Assembly: GCA_047631555.1 (NCBI GenBank)
Contig: JBLHZY010000004.1
Coordinates: 1 to 64,000, forward strand
DNA from: JBLHZY01 sp047631555
GTDB lineage: Bacteria > Pseudomonadota > Alphaproteobacteria > Rhodobacterales > Rhodobacteraceae
Length of the DNA: 64,000 bases
Direction: 5' to 3'
Part shown: positions 9,133 through 17,286 of the stretch, piece by piece
How positions within the stretch are numbered: the first letter of the stretch is position 1
How the letters are laid out: every line of letters begins with the position of its first letter
The notes under the pieces: model-generated
Told to the model about the DNA's origin: nothing
Database searches by the model: none
The model's input: only the letters and a program-made list of their open reading frames with translations
Position numbers and translations under genes: made by a program

Positions 9133-9297
9133 GGGGAAAGCGGCCAAGTGGTGCGCCATTAACCCGTTCAAGTGCTGCGTACATGGTCGCTGCGGGCCTA
9201 GGCAGATGGAATTTGTCGGCCCGTAAGTGAGACAGCTGATATGGTCGGGCGTGGCATTTGGGAAGGCGAGCTTGTCTGGTCGGGCGAGTAGCCTTGC

Positions 9298-10119
9298 TTA
9301 GCGCGCCGTTGCGCTCATTGTTATGACGTTCGCTTCAATGTCGCGAACCCGAAGCTCAAACCCGCCTGAGACCGCCCGCGCTTCGATCATCGCCGCGCTT
9401 GGGCAAATAAGCGGCGACAACCCGCGATAAGAAAACTCCGCCGGTACATGCCCGAGCAAATCGCGGGCAAAATGCTGCATCCAAGTGGCTTGCAGCGGGC
9501 CATGAACAACCAATCCTGCGTAGCCCTCAACACCGGTTGCATATGGCTGATCATAGTGGATACGATGGCCATTGAAGGTCATCGCGGAGTAGCGAAAGAG
9601 CAGGGTAGGGTTGGTTTGCGCCGCGCGGGTTTCAGCATTGGGCCAGGCCTTGGCTTGGGGCGGCACTATTGGCGCGGCGCCGGCGGCGGGATCTTCGCGG
9701 TAAACGATGTTTTGGATCTCTTCGATCCGCAGTTCATCGGCGCAGGAATAGCGATGCGCCAGCGTCACAAAACCAAGCCGCCCGCTACGCCCCTCTTTAA
9801 AGCTCACATCGCGCACGCTCGTCTCACGGCGGATGTTTTCGCCCGCAAAGAGGCCGCCATGCCAGTTGATCTGCCCCCCTGCCCACATCCGGCGCGCCAA
9901 GCCGAGATCGGGCAAAACGAGGCCTTTGCGCGGATGGCCATCGCGGCCAAGCTGGCCCGGCTCAAGGATATCGGGGCAAAGGCACCATTGCAGGCCGGGC
10001 ACATCTTCGCCTTTGCAATGCAGTTCGCCAAGGGTTGCACGAAACTCATGAATTTGGCGCGGTGTGATTTGATCCTCGGAAAGCCATTCGCGGCCAATCC
10101 AATCTTGCGGAGCACTCAT
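9298..10119 (-). CDS. MaoC-like hydratase (mesaconyl/itaconyl-CoA hydratase type)
   Basis: A 273-residue double hot-dog protein. The N-terminal FAS1-like dehydratase half (residues ~1-150) is followed by a MaoC half with the hydratase signature FNGHRIHYDQPYAT near residue 190, containing the catalytic Asp/His-type motif, then GLVVHGPLQATWM. Organisation and length resemble mesaconyl-C4-CoA or itaconyl-CoA hydratases, which hydrate branched dicarboxyl-CoA compounds. It overlaps the upstream MmgE/PrpD gene by ATGA, so both are coupled. Together with the acyl-CoA dehydrogenase and thiolase nearby it suggests beta-oxidation-like breakdown of a dicarboxylate or short acid. Confidence 0.82.
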   Translation of the reverse strand: MSAPQDWIGREWLSEDQITPRQIHEFRATLGELHCKGEDVPGLQWCLCPDILEPGQLGRDGHPRKGLVLPDLGLARRMWAGGQINWHGGLFAGENIRRETSVRDVSFKEGRSGRLGFVTLAHRYSCADELRIEEIQNIVYREDPAAGAAPIVPPQAKAWPNAETRAAQTNPTLLFRYSAMTFNGHRIHYDQPYATGVEGYAGLVVHGPLQATWMQHFARDLLGHVPAEFSYRGLSPLICPSAAMIEARAVSGGFELRVRDIEANVITMSATAR

Positions 10120-11417
10120 GCGCCAGTCCTTACAATGCGCCCCAGCTCTGCGGCGGGCATATCCGCCTCAGAAATCACCGGTTCAAGCGGTGCGGCCGCA
10201 TCGCCCAAAAGCGCGCGCGATTTGGCAATCAGGCGATCTTTCAGCTCGGATGGCGCAGGACCATTGGCCAGATCATAGGCGAACGGTAGATTGGTGCCAT
10301 CGCGCAGTATCACCGCGCCTACGGCCTGCATATCGGAAACCTGCGCGTCGCCAATAACCTCAACACGGTTCGCGATCTCGGCCAATTCCGCATCCGCCGC
10401 GACCTGATCGGTATAGCTGTCAAAGGCGCCCATATCGCGCCCGCTCAAGACCATCGCCGCGAGCCAAGCATAGCTGAATTTCACCTCAAGCCCGGTTGTT
10501 GGTTTGGGAATGTTGCACACAGAAAGCCAGCGCGGATTGGTGCGTAGGGTGATCTTGGCGATGGTTTCAGGCGCGATCGGCATCAGCGCGCGCAACGCCT
10601 CAATCATCGCATGGGTGCCATGGCAACAAGCGTGAAATTTGTAGCTGATTTCAGGAAACAGCCATTTCCCGATCGGCGCAACTTCGAGCTGCTGCGCATC
10701 ACTATGGGTTGCAATAAAGCCCTGCGCGCCCATCAACCCGACCTCGCAAGAGGTCATCCCAAGGCGGGCCAATTGCGCCGCCTCGATCCCGTTGGCCGCG
10801 GCGATCCCCGCATTGAGCGGCTTGCCCATCGTGCCGAATTGCGACTTGAGGCCGGAGGCGCGCGCCGAGCAAAGCCCAAGCGCCATCCGCATCTGTTGGC
10901 GGGTCAATCCCATCAAGCGCCCGGCGGCAATTGTCGCGCCAAACGCGCCTGCGGTTGCTGTTTGATGAAAGCCGCGATTGTAGTGCCCGTCGCCAAGCGC
11001 CAACCCAACACGGATCGCCGCCTCTGCCCCCAAAAGGAAGGCGGCGATGATCTGGGATTTACTTGCGCCTGCCGTCTCGCCCGCGGCCAAAGCAGCAGGG
11101 TAGATGCCAACGGAGAGATGGCCGACATGGGCAAAATGCGTATCGTCAAAATCAATCGCGTGGCTGATCGTTCCATTCACGAATGCGGCCATCCGCGCAG
11201 GCGCCATGCCGCCGCCAAAGACCGAAGATGTGCCCGCGCCGCCCTCTAACGCCATGAAGGCCTGCATCTTTTGGGCGACGGGCTCGCCTATCCCTGCGCG
11301 CCCACAAATCACCCAGTCAAATAATGAGTTGCGCGCGCTGCCCAAAGGGCCACTCGGAAGAGCAGCCGCGGGGATCGCCGCAAGATCAAGCAAGGTTGTC
11401 ATCAGATCTTTCATCAT
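10116..11417 (-). CDS. MmgE/PrpD family protein
   Basis: A 433-residue protein of the MmgE/PrpD fold (2-methylcitrate dehydratase, iminodisuccinate epimerase, cis-aconitate decarboxylase relatives). Visible family landmarks are NGTISHAIDFDDTHFAHVGHLSVGIYPAALAAGE (residues ~90-125), HQTATAGAFGATIAAGRLMGL, LCSARASGLKSQFGTMGKPLNAG and SYKFHACCHGTHAMIEAL. Two adjacent ATGs (11415-11417 and 11412-11414) follow GGGAGG; the second gives better spacing. The exact reaction cannot be told from sequence: the family spans hydratases, decarboxylases and epimerases. Its coupling with a MaoC hydratase fits a branched dicarboxylate substrate. Confidence 0.85.
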   Translation of the reverse strand: MMKDLMTTLLDLAAIPAAALPSGPLGSARNSLFDWVICGRAGIGEPVAQKMQAFMALEGGAGTSSVFGGGMAPARMAAFVNGTISHAIDFDDTHFAHVGHLSVGIYPAALAAGETAGASKSQIIAAFLLGAEAAIRVGLALGDGHYNRGFHQTATAGAFGATIAAGRLMGLTRQQMRMALGLCSARASGLKSQFGTMGKPLNAGIAAANGIEAAQLARLGMTSCEVGLMGAQGFIATHSDAQQLEVAPIGKWLFPEISYKFHACCHGTHAMIEALRALMPIAPETIAKITLRTNPRWLSVCNIPKPTTGLEVKFSYAWLAAMVLSGRDMGAFDSYTDQVAADAELAEIANRVEVIGDAQVSDMQAVGAVILRDGTNLPFAYDLANGPAPSELKDRLIAKSRALLGDAAAPLEPVISEADMPAAELGRIVRTGA

Positions 11418-11563
11418 GGCCTCCCGCCGCTTGGCGCAAACAACAAAACCCTCTCTATTGCTTACATTCCGTCAGCCATAGTATTGCACAGCCGCCCAAG
11501 CGCCCAGCCATAAGATAAACCAACAAGAGATATTCGATCCGGCTATGCCATGGCCTCGCAGCC

Positions 11564-12742
11564 CTAAAGACGCGCGCCGTCTTTGTAATTCGCGACCAAA
11601 TTGCGCCCAATAATCAGCTGCTGGATCTGGGTTGTCCCCTCATAAATCCGCATCAAACGCACATCGCGAAAAATGCGCTCAACCGGGTATTCGCTCATGT
11701 AACCAGCGCCGCCAAAAATCTGAACCGCGCGATCCGCGATTTTGCCCACTGCCTCGGTCGAGAACATCTTCACACAGGCCGCTTCCAGCGTAATCCTTTG
11801 CCCCGCATCGAATTTTCGCGCAGCGTCGCGCGCCATGGATTCAGCGGCGTAAAGCTCTGCCTGACTGTCCGCAAGCATCGCCTGAACAAGCTGAAATTCC
11901 GAAATTGATTGGCCAAATTGCTTGCGTTCAATCGCATAGCCCGTCGCCTCATTGAGCAAACGGCGCGCCTGACCAACAGCGAGCGCGGCGATGTGAACCC
12001 GCCCGCGATCCAGAACCTTCATCGCCGTTTTGAAGCCTTGGTTTAGCCGCTCAGGCCCGCCGATAATATTGGCCGCAGGAACGCGCACATCTTCAAAGGT
12101 TATGTCGCATGTGCGGGTGCCTTTTTGGCCCATCTTTTTGTCGTGTTTGCCAATGGTAATGCCCGGCGTATCCGTCGGAACAATGAAGGCGCTGATCCCG
12201 CGCGATCCCTTTTGATCCGGATCGGTGCGCGCCATCAGCGAGAGGATTGTTGCGCGATTTGCGTTGGTGATAAAGCGCTTGGAACCGTTGATAATATAGT
12301 CGCTCCCATCGCGTGTTGCCCGTGTGATCAGCCCGCCCGCATCCGACCCCGCGCCCGGCTCTGTCAATGCAAACGAGGCGATGACGTCGCCTGTCGCAAG
12401 GCCCGGAAGCCAGTCTTGCTTTTGCTGCGCGGTGCCATCAATCACGATGCCCTGCGAGCCGATCCCAACGTTGGTCCCAAACACAGAGCGAAAGGCGAGC
12501 GCGGCCTGCCCGACTTCTGCAATCACCTCAAATTCCTGCGTCAGGCTAAGCCCCATTCCGCCGTATTCCGCCGGAACAGAAAGACCAAACAACCCTAGCG
12601 CCTTCATCTCCTCAACGAGGCGTTCGGGAACGGTGTCGGTTTCTTCAACTTCCTGTTCGGCAGGGATCAACCGCTCTTGGGTGAACCGGCGGACCATCTC
12701 TTTGATTTGAAGGAAGGTTTCCTCATCTACATGTCCGCTCAT
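11564..12742 (-). CDS. Acyl-CoA dehydrogenase
   Basis: A 392-residue flavin enzyme of the acyl-CoA dehydrogenase family with normal length. It shows the N-terminal helical region, the FAD/substrate motif FALTEPGAGSDAGGLITRA (residues ~125-145), NGSKRFITNANRA, and the C-terminal catalytic-glutamate region MRIYEGTTQIQQLIIGRNL. GAGGA precedes the ATG by about six bases. It would oxidise an acyl-CoA to the 2-enoyl-CoA, passing electrons to ETF. It lies upstream of the MmgE/PrpD and MaoC genes on the same strand (gap ~146 bases) and divergent from an IclR regulator whose probable operator lies at 12790-12804. Confidence 0.92.
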   Translation of the reverse strand: MSGHVDEETFLQIKEMVRRFTQERLIPAEQEVEETDTVPERLVEEMKALGLFGLSVPAEYGGMGLSLTQEFEVIAEVGQAALAFRSVFGTNVGIGSQGIVIDGTAQQKQDWLPGLATGDVIASFALTEPGAGSDAGGLITRATRDGSDYIINGSKRFITNANRATILSLMARTDPDQKGSRGISAFIVPTDTPGITIGKHDKKMGQKGTRTCDITFEDVRVPAANIIGGPERLNQGFKTAMKVLDRGRVHIAALAVGQARRLLNEATGYAIERKQFGQSISEFQLVQAMLADSQAELYAAESMARDAARKFDAGQRITLEAACVKMFSTEAVGKIADRAVQIFGGAGYMSEYPVERIFRDVRLMRIYEGTTQIQQLIIGRNLVANYKDGARL

Positions 12743-12789
12743 TTGCTGTCCTCGATTGGCTGAAAGGGGTTTGCCACAAATCCCTGTTG

Positions 12790-12804
12790 TTCCACTTAGT
12801 GAAA
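12790..12804. promoter_or_regulatory. Probable IclR operator, copy 1 (palindrome TTCCACT-T-AGTGAAA)
   Basis: A 15-base near-perfect palindrome lying between the divergent acyl-CoA dehydrogenase and IclR genes. The half-sites TTCCACT and AGTGAAA differ from perfect symmetry at one base. The same palindrome recurs at 13869-13883 in front of the thiolase gene, which makes a shared IclR-type operator likely. The sequence is seen; the binding protein is inferred. Confidence 0.6.
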
Positions 12805-12923
12805 CTGGTAAAGTGTTTTGTCAAGAACACGGGGCTTTATGCGATGCCCCCGGTTAGAGCGCGATTTAGAGGGGCGAGATCCCTTTCAATCGGGTCGCGC
12901 GTATATAAAAAGGCTTTAGAGGT

Positions 12924-13841
12924 ATGGCGAAACGCATGCAGAATTCACCACGCAAACCGGCAGATGCGCGCAAGGGCGGCGCGCCCTCACGGCCGGCGGG
13001 CGGTTCAGCGACAAACGCCAAACATTCCTCAAGCTCGGCTGTGCAATTGATCTACGATGATCAAGATTTGAGCGAGACGCTCAAGACCGATCCAAAGTTC
13101 AACTGGTCATTGGCTCGGGGCTTGGAAATCTTGCGCGCCTTTAGTGGCCGCCCCGCGCCTTTGGGCAATACAGAGCTTAGCGAAATCACCGGCCTGCCCA
13201 AGGCGACGGTTTCGCGATTGACCCATACATTAAACGAGCTTGGTTTTCTTGCACTTAACCCTCGCCTTGGGAAATTTGAGCTTACACCAGCCATTCTCGC
13301 CCTTGGGTACCCTGTCCTTTCCAGCATGAAAACACGCGCTTTATCAAAGAGTTATCTAAGCGACTTGGCGCGCGAAGTTGGGCTTACGGTGGCGCTGGGA
13401 AGCCGGGATCGCTCAAGCATGATATATGTCGCTGCCTGCCATCCTCCCGGAATGATGACGCTGCGATTGGATGTTGGCAGTAGGGTCGAAATGGCCAAAA
13501 CATCTTTGGGTCGGGCCTTTCTTTGGGGCGTCTCGGAGTTGGAGCGCGGCATCCTTTTTACAGCCTTTGAGAAGCGTTACGGGGCTGAGTGGCCCGCGCT
13601 TAAAGACGCGATAAATAGGAGCCTCGCCGAGATTGACGCGCGCGGATTTTGCATAGTCGATGGAGATTGGCAGGATGATATTCGCGGCGTCGGTGTTCCG
13701 TTTTTCTCCGACGATGGCAGCGTGGCCTTTGCGCTAAATGCTGCGGGCCCGCGCTTTGCGGCGAGCCTTGAGGCGCTCGAACAAGATGTCGGGCCGCGGC
13801 TTGTTCATTTGAGCCGAAGCTTGAAGCCGATGCTTGGCTAA
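12924..13841 (+). CDS. IclR-family transcriptional regulator
   Basis: A 305-residue regulator. A basic, low-complexity N-terminal tail (residues 1-~55) precedes the winged helix (SLARGLEILRAF, then LSEITGLPKATVSRLTHTLNELGFL) and the IclR effector domain (LSDLAREVGLTVALGSRD, SMIYVAACHPPGMMTL, GRAFLWG, ERGILFTAFEKRYG, DIRGVGVPFF). Family members repress or activate catabolic operons upon binding small acids. It is divergent from the acyl-CoA dehydrogenase operon and directly upstream of the thiolase. The long N-terminal tail is unusual; a start further inside is possible but no better ribosome site was seen. Confidence 0.9.
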   Translation: MAKRMQNSPRKPADARKGGAPSRPAGGSATNAKHSSSSAVQLIYDDQDLSETLKTDPKFNWSLARGLEILRAFSGRPAPLGNTELSEITGLPKATVSRLTHTLNELGFLALNPRLGKFELTPAILALGYPVLSSMKTRALSKSYLSDLAREVGLTVALGSRDRSSMIYVAACHPPGMMTLRLDVGSRVEMAKTSLGRAFLWGVSELERGILFTAFEKRYGAEWPALKDAINRSLAEIDARGFCIVDGDWQDDIRGVGVPFFSDDGSVAFALNAAGPRFAASLEALEQDVGPRLVHLSRSLKPMLG

Positions 13842-13868
13842 TTCAGGGCGAAACCATTGCAAAGAATA

Positions 13869-13883
13869 TTCCACTGTGTGAAA
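13869..13883. promoter_or_regulatory. Probable IclR operator, copy 2 (TTCCACT-G-TGTGAAA)
   Basis: A second copy of the 15-base palindrome found at 12790-12804. It is placed about 100 bases upstream of the thiolase start and just after the iclR stop. Fourteen positions agree with, or are symmetry-compatible with, the first copy. It would let the IclR protein control the thiolase together with the divergent acyl-CoA dehydrogenase operon. Confidence 0.6.
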
Positions 13884-13981
13884 CAAAATTGATAAATGTC
13901 TGACCAGTCAGAACACAAGCCAGAGGCGGCGCGCAATGCCCCGCCTTGCCCCGCCGCAACCAAAGCCAAAGGACCCTCAAA

Positions 13982-15196
13982 ATGCTGAACGATGTTGTAA
14001 TTTGCGCGCCGATCCGAACACCTGTTGGGCGGTTTGGCGGCCAGTTTAAATCGCTGCAAGCGCAGGACCTTGGCCAGATCATTATTGAAGGGCTTTTGGC
14101 GCGCTGTGAAGGGTTGAGGGATCAGGTTGATGACGTGATTTTTGCCCAGTGCTATCCAACGATGGATGCGCCCGCGATTGGCCGGGTGGTTGGGCTCAAC
14201 GCCGGGCTTTCGATTGAAACGGGCGGCTATCAGATCGACCGGCGCTGCGGATCTGGGCTTCAGGCGGTGATCAATGCGGTTATGCAGGTCGCCACGGGGG
14301 GCTCCGAAGTTGTTATCGCGGGCGGCGCTGAGTCCATGTCGAACGCGCCGTTCTATTCGACCAAGTCGCGTTGGGGTATTCAGGGCACGTCGCTGGAATT
14401 CCATGACGCTCTCGCGCAGGGGCGCGTAACAGCTGGCGGCATCAAGTTTCCGGTTCCCGGCGGCATGTTGGAAACGGCCGAGAACCTGCGCGAAAGCCAT
14501 GGTATTTCGCGCGAGGCGCAGGATGAATATGCGCTCGAGTCGCACCGCCGCGCGATCGCCGCTCAAAGCGCCGGTTTGTTCGATGATGAGATCGTTCCTG
14601 TCTCGGTTATGGATCGCAAAAAAGGCACAACTGTCTTTGATAAGGACGAACATCCGCGCCCCGATATCAGCCTTGAGAAACTTGCCAAGCTAAGCCCGAT
14701 CCGCCTCAAATCTGACCCCAATTCCACAGTCACAGCGGGCAATGCGAGCGGCCAAAATGATGGCGCATCGGCTTGTGTCGTCACCACCCGAGCGCGCGCC
14801 GATCAACTGGGCCTCAAGCCGCTTGCCTCGCTTAAAAGCTGGGCCGTAGCCGGGGTCGCGCCCAAAGTGATGGGCATTGGCCCCGTTCCGGCAGTTGCCA
14901 AAGCATTGGATCGCGCCGGGCTAACGCTCAAGGACATGGACGTTATCGAATTGAACGAGGCCTTCGCGGCGCAAGTTTTGGCCTGCGCGCAGGAATGGGG
15001 CCTGGTGAAACAGGATTTTGAGCGGATGAACATCAATGGCTCGGGCATTTCGCTTGGTCATCCCGTTGGCGCGACTGGCGGGCGCATTTTGGCCGGATTG
15101 CTGCGAACAATGGAGCGAAGAGGCGCAAAATTCGGAGTTGAGACGATGTGCATTGGCGGTGGCCAGGGCCTCGCGGCGATTTTTGAGCGGGTGTAA
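13982..15196 (+). CDS. Acetyl-CoA C-acyltransferase (thiolase)
   Basis: A 404-residue thiolase. The nucleophilic cysteine is Cys89 in DRRCGSGLQAV; the His of GHPVGATG and the second Cys in CIGGGQGLAAIFE complete the active site. GAESMSNAPF and NEAFAAQVLA are further family marks. The start at 13982 is chosen over an upstream in-frame ATG at 13946 because AAGGA lies eight to nine bases before it and the protein then opens with the normal MLNDVVICAPIRTPVG. It would cleave a 3-ketoacyl-CoA to acetyl-CoA, closing the pathway started by the divergent acyl-CoA dehydrogenase operon. Convergent with the esterase gene downstream. Confidence 0.93.
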   Translation: MLNDVVICAPIRTPVGRFGGQFKSLQAQDLGQIIIEGLLARCEGLRDQVDDVIFAQCYPTMDAPAIGRVVGLNAGLSIETGGYQIDRRCGSGLQAVINAVMQVATGGSEVVIAGGAESMSNAPFYSTKSRWGIQGTSLEFHDALAQGRVTAGGIKFPVPGGMLETAENLRESHGISREAQDEYALESHRRAIAAQSAGLFDDEIVPVSVMDRKKGTTVFDKDEHPRPDISLEKLAKLSPIRLKSDPNSTVTAGNASGQNDGASACVVTTRARADQLGLKPLASLKSWAVAGVAPKVMGIGPVPAVAKALDRAGLTLKDMDVIELNEAFAAQVLACAQEWGLVKQDFERMNINGSGISLGHPVGATGGRILAGLLRTMERRGAKFGVETMCIGGGQGLAAIFERV

Positions 15197-15325
15197 TGGC
15201 CGAGTTTGGGCGCGCCAGTTCGCCCAATAAATTCATAGAATCCCTCTTTGCCTAGAGCCATCCTATCGGCAAGGTTGAGACCTCCCCCACCCGCGAATGC
15301 CGCGGATGGAGGCAATTTTCTTGGC

Positions 15326-16255
15326 TTACTGAGCCGAGACCAGCTGGATGAACTCAAGCATGTCAGGCGCGAGGGTTTCGTCTGCCGTGCCGATATGTTC
15401 GACAATCGAGATATGGTTGTGCCCGGCAGCGGCAGAGATCAGCGGCAAGCGGCCGTCACGCGCGGCGAGGCCCGCAATCAAGAGGCGCACTTGATCAATA
15501 ATGACCGCTGGCTCGTTCTGCGCATAAGCCACGAGAACCGGCAATTTGCGCCCGTCCAACGCATTGACAACAGATTGCGCCGCTCTGTCTCCGTCCGCGC
15601 CGTAATAGAGAGCATCGCGTTTCGGATCGACTTCGCGCGCCTCAAGATCAACTGTCGGGGTTGAGATAAGGATCGCACCGATCACGCCGTCGTCGGCCAG
15701 CTGAAGCTCTTCATGAAAGGCGTAATCGGCCGCATGCATCGCCCCGGCGGAATTGCCCGCGATGATGATTTTGGTCGGATCGCCGCCCATTGCCGCCCCG
15801 TTGGATTTGATCCAAGCCAGAACGCCTGCGATATCTTCGGCCCCGGATGGCCATGTATTTTCGGGGGCAAAACGATAGTTCATCATTGCCGTGACGACGC
15901 CGTGTTTGGCAAAATGGGCGCCAATATTTGCAACGTCCTTTTTATCGCCGCGCACGAACCCGCCGCCATGGACAAACACCATTATCGGCAAGCGACCATC
16001 GGCACCCGCAGGCGCGTAAAGATCAAGCACATTGCGCGGATCATCGCCATAGCTTTGATCGGTAAGAATGCTCAACCCATCGGTATTTTCTTGGGCGTGC
16101 AGCGGCGCATAGAGTGCCATTGTCCCGCCGACCATTTCGCGCGACAATTCTATCCCCAAGCCGGGAAGTGCAGCGGCGGCTGTTGGCGTATTGGCGACCT
16201 GCGCGCTGGCGCTTGTGGCTATCAAAATCGCGGCCGCGGTGAGTAATGCTTTCAT
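15326..16255 (-). CDS. Exported alpha/beta-hydrolase (HSL/BD-FAE-type esterase)
   Basis: A 309-residue secreted hydrolase. Residues 1-19 (MKALLTAAAILIATSASAQ) form a Sec signal peptide. The oxyanion-hole motif HGGGFVRGDKK (~115-125), the nucleophile elbow GNSAGAMHA (Ser ~187) and a C-terminal AGHNHISIVEH carrying the catalytic His define an HSL-like carboxylesterase. It is the last gene of the long minus-strand operon (gap 56 bases after the amidohydrolase) and may release a free acid from an ester in the periplasm before uptake. The substrate is unknown. Confidence 0.86.
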   Translation of the reverse strand: MKALLTAAAILIATSASAQVANTPTAAAALPGLGIELSREMVGGTMALYAPLHAQENTDGLSILTDQSYGDDPRNVLDLYAPAGADGRLPIMVFVHGGGFVRGDKKDVANIGAHFAKHGVVTAMMNYRFAPENTWPSGAEDIAGVLAWIKSNGAAMGGDPTKIIIAGNSAGAMHAADYAFHEELQLADDGVIGAILISTPTVDLEAREVDPKRDALYYGADGDRAAQSVVNALDGRKLPVLVAYAQNEPAVIIDQVRLLIAGLAARDGRLPLISAAAGHNHISIVEHIGTADETLAPDMLEFIQLVSAQ

Positions 16256-16311
16256 CTTGTAACTCCCTGACTGATGTTGTTTTGCAGGGGTTTTTCAGCC
16301 CCTACCCTTCG

Positions 16312-17277
16312 TTAAATTCCAAACAGTTTGCGCGCGGTTCCCTGACAAACTTGATCGCGCTCCTTCTCAGATAACGGCGCCGCCTCGATCCAATCACCCG
16401 CCTCTTGCGCGGATTCAAATGGGTAATCGACGCTAAACATAACCCGATCCGCCCCCACCATATCGATGGCACAGCGCAGTGGCGCATCGGCGCACATCCC
16501 CGAAGTTGTCATCCAGATATTGCGCTTGAAATACTCCGAGGGTTTCATCTCAAGGCGCATCTCGCCACGGTTCGAAATCTCCCACCGGCTATCAAGCCGC
16601 CAAAGCAAATAGGGCAGCGTTTCGCCAAGATGCCCGAGCACAAGCCGCGCATTCGGATAGCGATCAAATGTCCCCGAAAAAAGCAGGCGCAAGGCGTGGG
16701 TCGCGGTCTCTACCGTCCAGGACCAAACAGGGCCGTAAAGCTCCGGGTGATCGCTAAACATTTGCGCCTTTTCGGGCGGGTTGTTGGGATGAATATAAAC
16801 AGCCGCGCCAAGATCGCTGGCCCGCTCCCAAAACGGCGCATAGCGATCATCATCAAGATAGGTCCCGCCAGTTTGCCCGTTGATCATCGCGCCCTGCATG
16901 CCCAGATCGCGCACGCAGCGCTCAAGCTCATTTGCCGCCTCTTGCGGGTCTTGCATCGCGAGATGCGCAAAACCGCCATACCGATCCGGGCGCTTGGCCA
17001 TTTCCTCGGCCAGAAAGTCATTTACCTTGCGCGCCAATCGCACTGCTGTGTCGCTTTGCGGCTCGGCCTGAACGCCGGGGCCCGCAAGCGAAAGGATCGA
17101 TTTTTCGACGCCAATCACATCCATCGCGGCAAGCCGTCTTTCGCCAAAATCAAGCAGCGCCTCGCGGGCTTTGCCAAACAAATCCGGGCTGATGTTGATC
17201 GCGGTCGTGCCAAAATACTCGATAAAATCGGGGTGCATGAAATGCTCTTCAAGCGCGATTTTGGGCGTAAGTGTCAT
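16312..17277 (-). CDS. Amidohydrolase-2 family decarboxylase (gamma-resorcylate decarboxylase-like)
   Basis: A 321-residue TIM-barrel protein of the ACMSD/gamma-resorcylate decarboxylase family. The metal residues expected for the resorcylate branch are visible: Glu10 and His12 in ALEEHF, a His in VYIHPNNPPEKA (~165), the GHLGE motif near 218 and an Asp in SVDYPFE near 287. WRLDSRWE and MTTSGM also fit. Members non-oxidatively decarboxylate hydroxybenzoates, or hydrolyse related cyclic compounds. It lies nine bases from the M24-like gene in the long catabolic operon, which points to an aromatic or cyclic carboxylate among the substrates of that operon. Confidence 0.87.
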   Translation of the reverse strand: MTLTPKIALEEHFMHPDFIEYFGTTAINISPDLFGKAREALLDFGERRLAAMDVIGVEKSILSLAGPGVQAEPQSDTAVRLARKVNDFLAEEMAKRPDRYGGFAHLAMQDPQEAANELERCVRDLGMQGAMINGQTGGTYLDDDRYAPFWERASDLGAAVYIHPNNPPEKAQMFSDHPELYGPVWSWTVETATHALRLLFSGTFDRYPNARLVLGHLGETLPYLLWRLDSRWEISNRGEMRLEMKPSEYFKRNIWMTTSGMCADAPLRCAIDMVGADRVMFSVDYPFESAQEAGDWIEAAPLSEKERDQVCQGTARKLFGI

Positions 17278-17286
17278 CGGTTTTCC

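Noticed and set aside
9193..9223. Inverted repeat CGGGCC/GGCCCG as terminator for the alcohol dehydrogenase
   Set aside because: Long loop and no T-run; too weak to call.
9240..9291. Coding-like tail (MVGRGIWEGELVWSG) between the alcohol dehydrogenase and MaoC genes
   Set aside because: Only about 16 codons, no start context and no family match, so it cannot be told from chance.
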